From Sideroxydans sp. CL21 (lineage in GTDB: Bacteria > Pseudomonadota > Gammaproteobacteria > Burkholderiales > Gallionellaceae): a stretch of DNA of 64,000 nucleotides. A model generated the notes under the pieces. That model worked only from the letters and a program-made list of their open reading frames with translations. It was not told the DNA's origin and ran no database searches. This document shows, piece by piece, positions 1 to 6,881 of the stretch (position 1 is the stretch's first letter; each line of letters begins with the position of its first letter). Location of the stretch: NCBI RefSeq assembly GCF_902459525.1, contig NZ_LR699166.1, positions 1,872,501-1,936,500 of the forward strand. Direction: 5' to 3'. A program made the position numbers and the translations under genes.

Positions 1-1031
1 CAGTTCATCTGTCCGTGGTCGGTCGTATCCACAAAATTCTTCGCCACCATCTTCAGCAGGTTGCGCGGTTGCTCCAGTACGCCTCCGCGCCGCACCAATT
101 GGCAAGGGTCGTGGAAGGTGAGCAGCGCATCCTCGAAACCCGTGGTCTTCAGCAGCCCGGCGCTGCGAAAGCCGTCCAGCACTTCCAGGATATGCAGTAC
201 GTCGAAGGTATACGGACGCCCCACCAGATTGGGGCCTTCCCAGCGCAATGCCGTATAGGCGTGGCCGCACTCTGGGCTGATCACCGTTTTGACCTTGAGC
301 TTTTCCGCACCGTCGACGATGCGCTGCACGAGTATCTTCGCAATGTCGGAAACACCGATCTGAATTCCGCTGTTTGTGGCTTCGAATGCGTCAGAGCACA
401 GCGTCCAGGTCTTGCCGGCCTGCTTCATGATCTTGGCTACCGCGGCAAGGTATTCCGGGAAGTTGATGATCTCCATCGAGGACATCAGTACCAGGTATTC
501 CGCCCCCGCCACATCCAGCGGGATCTCGATGCCGGTGTCCGCCTGCACATGCTTCATCTGCGCCTTCACCGCAGGCAGGCGTATGCCCATGGGACTGCCG
601 ATCTCTACAGAACGCGTGCTTGCCCCGATCAAATCGGCCGGAGCGTGGCCTGAAGCGGCCATGCCTTCACGCATCTTGCGGATCATGTAAGTCATGTCGT
701 TGCCTACCGGGCACACCATGGCGCAACGTGAGCACATGGTGCAACTGTTGTAAACGAGTGGTTTCCATTCCTCAAGTTCTGCATCGGTGACCGGCTTGGA
801 CAGGCCGAGCATTTTTCCCAGCTTGCCCAGCAAAGTATATTCCTGCTTCCAGACGCGGCGCAGCGGCTCAAGTTTGTGGATGGGCGTGTATTGCGGGTCG
901 CCGGTTTCCGTGTAGAACAGACAAGCTTCTGCACACAGTCCGCAATGCACGCAGCTTGAAAAAAAACTGGCGATCGGTGCATCGATCACTTCCTTGAAGG
1001 CATTGATGCCTTTGGCGAGGTTCACATTCAT
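1..1031 (-). CDS. isp2: Isp2-like hydrogenase-associated iron-sulfur protein (HdrD/GlpC-like), 3' end cut by window
   Basis: About 343 residues are visible and the frame is open to the left edge, so the C-terminus is missing. The ATG at 1031 follows a strong AAGGAGG. Two CxxCxxCxxxC clusters (Cys 27/30/33/37 and Cys 97/100/103/107) indicate two 4Fe-4S centres of the HdrC type. A cysteine-rich region further on (SPECGHAY, FHDPCQL) resembles the CCG domain of heterodisulfide-reductase-like proteins. In purple sulfur bacteria the order hynS-isp1-isp2-hynL is known, with Isp1/Isp2 carrying electrons between a periplasmic [NiFe] hydrogenase and the membrane or cytoplasm. The hynS and isp1 genes upstream make this the matching Isp2, and hynL is expected beyond base 1. 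Confidence 0.88.
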   Translation of the reverse strand, partial: MNVNLAKGINAFKEVIDAPIASFFSSCVHCGLCAEACLFYTETGDPQYTPIHKLEPLRRVWKQEYTLLGKLGKMLGLSKPVTDAELEEWKPLVYNSCTMCSRCAMVCPVGNDMTYMIRKMREGMAASGHAPADLIGASTRSVEIGSPMGIRLPAVKAQMKHVQADTGIEIPLDVAGAEYLVLMSSMEIINFPEYLAAVAKIMKQAGKTWTLCSDAFEATNSGIQIGVSDIAKILVQRIVDGAEKLKVKTVISPECGHAYTALRWEGPNLVGRPYTFDVLHILEVLDGFRSAGLLKTTGFEDALLTFHDPCQLVRRGGVLEQPRNLLKMVAKNFVDTTDHGQMN

Positions 1032-1363
1032 ATTGATGCCTCCTTTCGACCGGCAGTGCTCCACGAACTTGAGAGTCGGCCTCCGGCGTCACTCGCGGAC
1101 GCTCTCATCCCCACTACGCGGGGCCCCTGATCGCTGCTCATGACTCGGCCTCTTGTCGTTTCGGCTGTGATCCTCAATTTCGGGCGTCGGCCTCTGGCGT
1201 CACTCGCGGACGCTCTCATCCCCACTACGCGGGGCCCCTGATCGCTGCTCATGACTCGGCCTCTTGTCGTTTCGGCTGTGATCCTCAATTTCAAGCGTCG
1301 GCCTCCGGCGCCACTCGCGGACGCTCTCATCCCCACTACGCGGGGCCCCTGATCGCTGCTCAT
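1028..1363 (-). CDS. Repeat-encoded 111-residue ORF coupled to isp1 and isp2
   Basis: This ORF is made almost wholly of a 37-residue basic repeat beginning MSSDQGPRVVGMRASAS (at residues 1, 38 and 75) and ends with a non-repeat tail. Its ATG overlaps the isp1 stop as ATGA (1363-1360) and its TGA overlaps the isp2 ATG as ATGA (1031-1028). The spacer between the two genes is therefore an uninterrupted, potentially translated frame. No known domain, membrane segment or signal peptide is visible. It may be a genuine small protein, or a tandem intergenic repeat held in frame because it keeps isp1-isp2 translation coupled. A strong ribosome site for isp2 lies inside its last codons. Confidence 0.4.
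   Translation of the reverse strand: MSSDQGPRVVGMRASASGAGGRRLKLRITAETTRGRVMSSDQGPRVVGMRASASDARGRRPKLRITAETTRGRVMSSDQGPRVVGMRASASDAGGRLSSSWSTAGRKEASI
1076..1363. repeat. Tandem direct repeat, 111-bp unit, about 2.6 copies
   Basis: Copies start at 1076, 1187 and 1298; the third is cut after 66 bp at the isp1 stop. The first two differ at only three positions and the third at one or two, so the array is recent or kept uniform. The unit length is exactly 37 codons. Each unit contains a GGGGCCCC palindrome and a TCATGA core that matches the isp1 stop/start junction. There are no spacers, so it is not a CRISPR array. Confidence 0.95.
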
Positions 1364-2019
1364 GACGCCACCCCCTTTCGTCCGAAAATATCGCCGTTGT
1401 ACCAGCGCGAAATGAACAAAGAAAAGGTGTGGAACAGTTTGGTGAATGGCAGCAGTACGAGCAGCAACTCGACCGAGAATAGATGCAGCGACAACATCAG
1501 GGTGTATTCCACAAACAGGTGGTGGTAAGCCATGTAGCCGGTCAACAGGGGGAGGAATGTCACCGCCCAGGCAACATAATCACCAATGCCTGACAGCATA
1601 CGTTTCACCGGATTGTTGAGCCGGTGCGCCAGCAGTACCCCTAAAGCCACCATCGCCGCCACTACCGATGCATCGACCAGCGGTGTCGGAAGATTCGGCC
1701 AGCGCAGTCCCGTCATGCTGCGGAAGAATTCGATATGCGGAGCCAGGAAGAAGATGACCAAAAACAGTCCCAAGTGAAAAGCATAACCGCTGATATAGGT
1801 CACCGGATCGCGTTTCAACATCCCTTCCGCCGGTAATGACCGGGTAAATACGGTGCGCCAACCGCTGCCGGGCGAGTTGGCGCGAGGCTTGGAAAGATCG
1901 GCTTTGCGACCGAGGCTGAATATCTCGAACAGGCGCAATACGACACCAGCTGCAAACAACATCAACGCCCAGTTCAACGCATTACCGCGCGCGAAAGTCA
2001 GAAGTTCAAGATGGTTCAT
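1360..2019 (-). CDS. isp1: Isp1-like membrane cytochrome b subunit of hydrogenase (NarI-like)
   Basis: The 219-residue protein has about five hydrophobic segments and several membrane histidines (for example GYAFHLG, HRLNNPVKRML, YMAYHHLF, LSLHLFSVELL), as in the NarI/DsrM-type b-heme subunits. In the Isp-type hydrogenase it should anchor the complex and move electrons between the periplasmic small subunit and Isp2. The start overlaps the hynS stop by four bases (ATGA). The stop is followed directly by the in-frame repeat ORF, an unusual arrangement for this operon. Confidence 0.87.
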   Translation of the reverse strand: MNHLELLTFARGNALNWALMLFAAGVVLRLFEIFSLGRKADLSKPRANSPGSGWRTVFTRSLPAEGMLKRDPVTYISGYAFHLGLFLVIFFLAPHIEFFRSMTGLRWPNLPTPLVDASVVAAMVALGVLLAHRLNNPVKRMLSGIGDYVAWAVTFLPLLTGYMAYHHLFVEYTLMLSLHLFSVELLLVLLPFTKLFHTFSLFISRWYNGDIFGRKGVAS

Positions 2020-3131
2020 TTTCCCTCCCGCGCTAGATCCTGCACCATCACTGTTTCGTGAGACGCTTTGGCCGCAGCTTTGGTCGAACGATTGTGCCAG
2101 GTGATGGCCACACCGGCAGCTGCGCCGGCTGCGACAGATGCACCCAGCATCGCAGTTGTTGCCGAGACCGGCATCGATAATGCTTTGTAGAATGGGCCTG
2201 CGTCCCAGAACTTCGGCTCCGAGCAGCCGATGCAGCCATGACCGGATTCGATGGGGAAACTTGTACCGTCATTCCACTTTGTCGTCGCACAGGCATTGTG
2301 GGTCACCGGCCCCTTGCAACCGAGCTTGAACAGGCACCAGCCATTCCTCGCTGCCTCGTCGTCGAAAGTCTCCGCGAACTTGCCCTGATCGTAGAATGGG
2401 CGGCGATAGCAACGGTCATGGATGGTCTCGCCGTAGAAGGATTTGGGCCGGCCCAGTGCATCCAGTTCGGGTATCCCGCCAAAAGTCAGGAAGTGGGCCA
2501 AAACACCGGTCATCACCACAGGGATGGGCGGACAGCCCGGCACGTTGATGATGGGTTTGTCCTTGACGATGTCGCTCACCGAAACGGCGCCCGTCGGATT
2601 TGGATCGGCCATGGGAATGCCACCGTAAGTCGCGCAAGTTCCTACCGCCACGATGGCTGCCGCGCCTTTGGCGGTTTCCACCAGCATATCGTGATTGCTA
2701 ATCCCGGCGATGACGGAATAGCCGGGATTGCCCATCGGGATCGAACCGTCGACGATCAACAGGTACTTGCCCTCGTTGTCCTTCATCGACTGCAAGCGGG
2801 CATGCTCGGCAGCCTCTCCGGAAGCAGCTTGCAGCGTATGGTGATAATCGAGGGAGATCATGTCGAAGATCAGGTTTTCCAGCGTCGGCGAATGCGAGCG
2901 AGTAATGGACTCTGTACAGCCGGTGCATTCCTGAAACGAGAGCCAGATCACGGATTGCCGTCGCGCTTTACTGATGGCCTCTGCCATCACGCTGGCCATC
3001 GCTGGCGGCAATGCCAACAACGCCGCCAACGAGGTACAGTATTGGAGAAATTCGCGTCGGGTTACCCCGCGCTGTGCCAAACCCTCACCCACTGTCCCAG
3101 GCAATATTTCCGTCTTCTGCGTTTTTTTCAT
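2016..3131 (-). CDS. hynS: [NiFe] uptake hydrogenase small subunit, Tat-exported
   Basis: The 371-residue protein starts with a long twin-arginine signal (TRREFLQ at about residues 24-30, then a hydrophobic stretch). The mature part has the proximal-cluster motif ECTGCTES (Cys 69 and 72), VGTCATYGG, GCPPIP and, near the C-terminus, the HDRCYRR, GWCLFKLGCKGP and GHGCIGCSEP clusters typical of group 1 enzymes. A hydrophobic helix near the end can anchor it in the membrane. It passes electrons from the Ni-Fe large subunit through three Fe-S clusters. It lies 71 bp after the protease gene and overlaps isp1. The large subunit is not between them, which fits the hynS-isp1-isp2-hynL order. Confidence 0.95.
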   Translation of the reverse strand: MKKTQKTEILPGTVGEGLAQRGVTRREFLQYCTSLAALLALPPAMASVMAEAISKARRQSVIWLSFQECTGCTESITRSHSPTLENLIFDMISLDYHHTLQAASGEAAEHARLQSMKDNEGKYLLIVDGSIPMGNPGYSVIAGISNHDMLVETAKGAAAIVAVGTCATYGGIPMADPNPTGAVSVSDIVKDKPIINVPGCPPIPVVMTGVLAHFLTFGGIPELDALGRPKSFYGETIHDRCYRRPFYDQGKFAETFDDEAARNGWCLFKLGCKGPVTHNACATTKWNDGTSFPIESGHGCIGCSEPKFWDAGPFYKALSMPVSATTAMLGASVAAGAAAGVAITWHNRSTKAAAKASHETVMVQDLAREGK

Positions 3132-3202
3132 GTCAACTCCCTGCGTTCAATGAACCACGGAATGTGCGAGAAATTTCGCGCGACCGATTTTGCTTACTCA
3201 AC

Positions 3203-3697
3203 TCACCCCATAAATACTTGCTGTGACCGACTCCCTGCGAAACGCCTGATTATTTCAGATGCGGTGCTGCATATTTCCGGCAGAGCTGCTGCTACCGAAG
3301 GTGTCAACGCATCTCCCCATCCAACAAAAGCTGGCTGAACACCTATCAGCGCGCGCTGTTGCGGCCAGTATCCGGTCAGGAGCGAGATGGCGCGCAGATC
3401 GAGCAATCCGACTTCATGCACGGTACTCTTCCGGTTCTCACCCAGAAAACGGTCCATTTCTTCGCCTTCGAAACTGTGCATCGTACCCGGCAATTCACCA
3501 AGTTCGGCCGCATCGATCACCAGCAGTGCGTCGCATTCGCTGATTGGTACAGCCAGCGTAAAAGACAACGTACCACCGTCGATAAAATCCATGTCCTCGC
3601 TCGTGCCGAATCGTGTTTCCAGTTCGTTCATGGCAACAATACCCACCCCTTCATCGGCGAGCAACGTGTTACCAATTCCCAGAACAAGTATCCTCAT
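3203..3697 (-). CDS. hupD: Hydrogenase maturation endopeptidase (HyaD/HupD/HybD family)
   Basis: This 164-residue protein starts MRILVLGIGNTLLADEGVG, the family signature. The three nickel-sensing/metal ligands known from HybD fit here as Glu16, Asp62 and His94. Enzymes of this family cut the C-terminal extension off the large subunit after nickel insertion. The start overlaps the stop of the HypC-like gene by four bases, so the two are translationally coupled. It lies upstream of hynS, so maturation and structural genes share an operon. Confidence 0.93.
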   Translation of the reverse strand: MRILVLGIGNTLLADEGVGIVAMNELETRFGTSEDMDFIDGGTLSFTLAVPISECDALLVIDAAELGELPGTMHSFEGEEMDRFLGENRKSTVHEVGLLDLRAISLLTGYWPQQRALIGVQPAFVGWGDALTPSVAAALPEICSTASEIIRRFAGSRSQQVFMG

Positions 3698-4014
3698 GCT
3701 GTCTGCTCCGGCTTGAACGGCAGGGACGGCGCAATATCAGGCAACTTTGAGGTGGTTGAGAAAACGGGGAAGTATGCATCCAGATTGGTCTCACCCTGCA
3801 TAGCTGCAGCAAGACCATCGAGCGCCAGGTTAATCTCGTCGGCAAGTTGAGGAGTGATTATTTCGCGAGCCTGTCCCAGAGTTGCGTAGACCCAATCGCC
3901 GGGAGAAAGCTCCTCAAGTAAAAGCGCATTCAGCCGTTCACGTCGACCACGTCCTTCGCACCAGGCGAATGCGCCATCGACTTCGATAACATGCATGGGT
4001 ATGCCAATACACAT
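3694..4014 (-). CDS. hypC: HypC/HupF-family hydrogenase maturation chaperone
   Basis: The start was set at the ATG giving MCIGIPMHVIEV, because the family needs an exposed cysteine as residue 2; an upstream in-frame start at 4035 would bury it. The protein has 106 residues, a little longer than typical HypC and close to HupF, with the usual beta-barrel chaperone core (SPGDWVYATLGQA) and a variable tail. HypC-type chaperones carry the Fe(CN)2CO unit and hold the large-subunit precursor. It is the first gene of the leftward operon, so the operon promoter should lie in 4015-4390. Confidence 0.88.
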   Translation of the reverse strand: MCIGIPMHVIEVDGAFAWCEGRGRRERLNALLLEELSPGDWVYATLGQAREIITPQLADEINLALDGLAAAMQGETNLDAYFPVFSTTSKLPDIAPSLPFKPEQTA

Positions 4015-4394
4015 AATTGAGCATCCTATCAGCAATACGTGACAATGACATGACCCATAAGGGTAAGACTAACGTCTCTGTCGTATCCGGATAAAGTTCC
4101 AGCGTATGTATTCTGCTTTAACGATAGTGAGTTACCTTCTTAACTCCTTTCAGATACAAGTCGACAACGAAGGAACCTGAGAAAATAGTACGATATTATT
4201 GATTGACCATCTATTGCATATATCGATTTTCTACCTTGTTATTGACATCGCCCATCAAGAGAAAAATACCGACGCTACTCAACATTGCACTTATTCTAAA
4301 TTCACCAGATACAATTAGTCGGGTATTTTGAATAAATCTTGTAACGTGAGAATCAATGCAAATAATATGTTATAAAAATAATAAGGAGGATGTC
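4015..4394. other. Divergent AT-rich intergenic region, presumed promoters
   Basis: About 380 bp separate the leftward hydrogenase operon from the rightward small membrane genes. The stretch is clearly more AT-rich than its surroundings. I looked for a sigma-54 GG-N10-GC pattern towards the hydrogenase genes and did not find a convincing one. A TATAAAAAT sequence near 4371 lies very close to the first small gene. No coding signal is seen. Confidence 0.5.
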
Positions 4395-4583
4395 ATGTTC
4401 AAACTGCCTATGGTAATCATCTATATGATCATCGCTTTCAACATCACCGCGTTTACTGCGATATTGCTATTAAATGTGCTGATCATCAATTCACTTATCG
4501 CCAAAATAATTGCATGCACATTGACAATCGGCGCTTGGGTTCTGGCATATATCAATCGGGACAAGGTTGTGACAATTTTTTGA
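4395..4583 (+). CDS. Small hydrophobic membrane protein, 62 aa
   Basis: An ideal AAGGAGG sits six bases before the ATG at 4395, which decides this start over an upstream in-frame one at 4356. The protein begins MFKLPMVIIYMI and forms two hydrophobic segments (about residues 3-30 and 33-53) before a short charged tail (NRDKVVTIF). No family is recognised. It is followed 78 bp later by an even smaller membrane ORF with an equally strong ribosome site, suggesting a two-gene transcript. Confidence 0.65.
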   Translation: MFKLPMVIIYMIIAFNITAFTAILLLNVLIINSLIAKIIACTLTIGAWVLAYINRDKVVTIF

Positions 4584-4661
4584 TTAAACGCCATGACAGC
4601 CTCGCTAGTTTGTCCAACAAATCGGCAGCACATTCAATGCCGAATCAAAAGGAGGTAAAGC

Positions 4662-4784
4662 ATGAATCCGATTGCTCAAGCATTCGGCATAGGAATCGTA
4701 CTAGGCATCATTCTTTTTTTTATACTTGCGCGTGCCGGCTTGATTGATAAATTGCTTTCATCAATGGACAAATGGTTCAAATAG
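4662..4784 (+). CDS. Tiny single-span membrane protein, 40 aa
   Basis: The sequence AAAAGGAGGTAAAGC precedes an ATG at 4662 and the ORF runs 40 codons to TAG. The protein (MNPIAQAFGIGIVLGIILFF and onward) has one transmembrane helix at about residues 5-23 and an amphipathic tail ending in KWFK. Ribosome site and composition argue for a real gene. No homologue is recognised. Its neighbours are the 62-residue membrane gene upstream and the ferredoxin-NADP reductase downstream. Confidence 0.6.
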   Translation: MNPIAQAFGIGIVLGIILFFILARAGLIDKLLSSMDKWFK

Positions 4785-4885
4785 GATTGACCGCCATATA
4801 TAAATACTTTCCCCGTGCACTAGTCATTGCATAACGCTGGTACAGTGGCAGACGTCACACTTTATTCGGACTGTGAATACAAATC

Positions 4886-6241
4886 ATGCGTGTTGCAATC
4901 ATCGGTTCCGGTCCTTCCGGTTTCTACGCTGCAGAGGCGCTGCTCAAACGCACCGATGAAGTAGTGCATGTCGACATGTTCGATCGCCTCCCAACTCCGT
5001 ATGGTCTTGTGCGTGGAGGCGTCGCGCCAGACCATCAGAATATCAAGGCAGTCACCCGCATTTACGAAAAGACCGCTGCACGCCCGACATTCAGGTTCTT
5101 TGGGAATGTTCGCCTCGGAAAAGATCTGACGGTGGATGACTTGCGTCGGCACTACCATCAGATCGTCTACGCCGTAGGTAACGAGGCCGACCGTCGACTC
5201 GGCATTCCGGGAGAAGGCGTACCCCGCTGTACACCCGCAACAGTCTTCATCGGCTGGTATAACGGGCATCCGGATTACCGTCATGCAAAGATCGATTTGT
5301 CGGTATCGCGCGTTGCAGTGGTGGGCAATGGCAATGTTGCTATCGACGCTGCACGGATTTTATTGCGAACACCCGCCGAACTTGAGAAAACAGATATTGC
5401 CGCGCACGCTTTGGAGGTTCTTCGTAAGAGTCAGGTGCGCGAAGTTTTTATTCTTGGCCGGCGCGGCCCCGAACAGGCTTCATTCACTTCGGTTGAACTT
5501 GAAGAGCTCGGCGAGATGGAAGATGCGGAACCTGTCGTCGCTCCAGGCGAACTTGTCGGCTTGATTATTCCGGAAGCCGCGCGCAGTAAGCAGCAGCAAA
5601 AGAATCTTAAAATTCTCCAGTCCTTTGCTGAGCGTCCACTTGGCACTAAATCCAAGAAACTTCACCTGCGATTTCTCGTCTCTCCGACAGAGGTAATCTG
5701 CGGTCCTGACGACGGCGTGTCGGGCCTCAAGCTCGAGAAAAACCGACTTGAGATGCAAGCAGACGGCACGGTTGCCGCGCGCGGTACCGGCGAAATTGAA
5801 GCTCTTGAAGTCGGAATGGTGCTGCCTGCAATCGGATTCAGCGCCGAGCGCATTTCCGGGGTTCCATACGACGAAAAAAAGCGGGTCATTGCCAACGAGG
5901 ATGGACGGGTCATCGACCCCGTCAGCCATTTAACGATCCCCAATGAATACGTCGTCGGCTGGGCACGCACCGGACCGCAGGGCCTCATCGGGTCGCACAA
6001 GGGCGCATCAGCGCATGTTGTTGCACACATGGTAACCGATGGAACCGGGCTCGCAGAAAAAGTGCTTCCAGATCCTGAGGCAATCATCAATTTGTTGCAC
6101 AAGCAGGGAGTGCAGGTAGTTTCATTCAATGACTGGAAACAACTCGATGATGTGGAAGTGGCACGCGGAGTGCGGCGCGAGTCTCCGCGCGACAAAATCG
6201 TTGATGTGGAGATAATGCTTTCTATCCTCGGCCAGCATTAA
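4886..6241 (+). CDS. fprA: Ferredoxin/adrenodoxin-NADP+ reductase family flavoprotein (FprA-like)
   Basis: The 451-residue protein starts MRVAIIGSGPSGFYAAEALL, an N-terminal FAD-binding GxGxxG fold. A second dinucleotide site is at VVGNGNVAIDAARIL, with GRRGPEQASF as in adrenodoxin reductase. The C-terminal GWARTGPQGLIGSHKG matches the conserved GW-(A/S)-R-GP-GVI region. Such enzymes move electrons between NADP(H) and a ferredoxin. It may be co-transcribed with the two small membrane genes, but no strong ribosome site precedes the ATG. Nothing in the sequence ties it to the hydrogenase beyond proximity. Confidence 0.9.
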   Translation: MRVAIIGSGPSGFYAAEALLKRTDEVVHVDMFDRLPTPYGLVRGGVAPDHQNIKAVTRIYEKTAARPTFRFFGNVRLGKDLTVDDLRRHYHQIVYAVGNEADRRLGIPGEGVPRCTPATVFIGWYNGHPDYRHAKIDLSVSRVAVVGNGNVAIDAARILLRTPAELEKTDIAAHALEVLRKSQVREVFILGRRGPEQASFTSVELEELGEMEDAEPVVAPGELVGLIIPEAARSKQQQKNLKILQSFAERPLGTKSKKLHLRFLVSPTEVICGPDDGVSGLKLEKNRLEMQADGTVAARGTGEIEALEVGMVLPAIGFSAERISGVPYDEKKRVIANEDGRVIDPVSHLTIPNEYVVGWARTGPQGLIGSHKGASAHVVAHMVTDGTGLAEKVLPDPEAIINLLHKQGVQVVSFNDWKQLDDVEVARGVRRESPRDKIVDVEIMLSILGQH

Positions 6242-6297
6242 GGAATTTTTGCCCGGTTGGGTGGAGAATATAAATTGTGTTTCGGTCTTTATTGTTA

Positions 6298-6783
6298 TCA
6301 GGTTGATTTCGGTTTCCGTTGCTCCGGTCGAAGTCTTGCCGCGAGCAGCTCATCGCCCGTATCTGCATCTATCACTTCGCCGTTCGCATTCTCCAACGGC
6401 TGCTCGTAATCGTTCCAGCCGCGCACCCCGGTCTTGAGCGAAACCACGTTGGTATACCCCATTAGCAGCAGCGTATCGGCAGCCAGTATCGAACGCTTGC
6501 CGGAACGACAAATGATTACGATCTCCTGTTCTCGCCGGGCTGCCAATTCCGGCACGGTCTCGTCGTAATCCCATTCGCAGGATTGCTCCAGCACGCCGCG
6601 CGGGACATTGATTGAACCTGGAATACGCAGCATGGCGAACTCAGAAGGTTCGCGCACATCGAGCAGCAGAGGTTTGTTGCCTGCAGCAATCGCTCTGCTC
6701 AAATCCCAGGGCATGATCTCCTTCACACGAAGAAGTGCTTCTGCAATCAAGTCGTCATAGCTTCCCATTCTATGTATTTCCAT
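6298..6783 (-). CDS. Rhodanese-like sulfurtransferase domain protein
   Basis: A single rhodanese domain contains LLLDVREPSEF and the active-site loop ICRSGKRS, with cysteine as the expected persulfide carrier. The linker CEWDYDETVPEL is typical of a beta/gammaproteobacterial subfamily. The open frame extends to 6858, but the extra N-terminal residues look unrelated. I prefer the ATG at 6783 (MEIHRMG) or the next at 6768 (MGSYDDL), which matches how relatives begin. It lies between fprA and the RND operon on the opposite strand to fprA. The physiological sulfur donor cannot be told from sequence. Confidence 0.85.
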   Translation of the reverse strand: MEIHRMGSYDDLIAEALLRVKEIMPWDLSRAIAAGNKPLLLDVREPSEFAMLRIPGSINVPRGVLEQSCEWDYDETVPELAARREQEIVIICRSGKRSILAADTLLLMGYTNVVSLKTGVRGWNDYEQPLENANGEVIDADTGDELLAARLRPEQRKPKST

Positions 6784-6881
6784 TTTTTTATTTGAACGAA
6801 TCAAGTGCTGCCATAAATGAACTGAATTATCCGAAATTCGCGGGTGTGAAACAAACATTTTGAAGGAAATGAATTTTCACA

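Noticed and set aside
1076-1363. Repeat array considered as CRISPR
   Set aside because: The copies are contiguous 111-bp units without variable spacers.
2238-3338. Plus-strand open frame of 366 codons
   Set aside because: It is antisense to hynS and the hupD end; the minus strand encodes a clear hydrogenase small subunit with all cysteine motifs.
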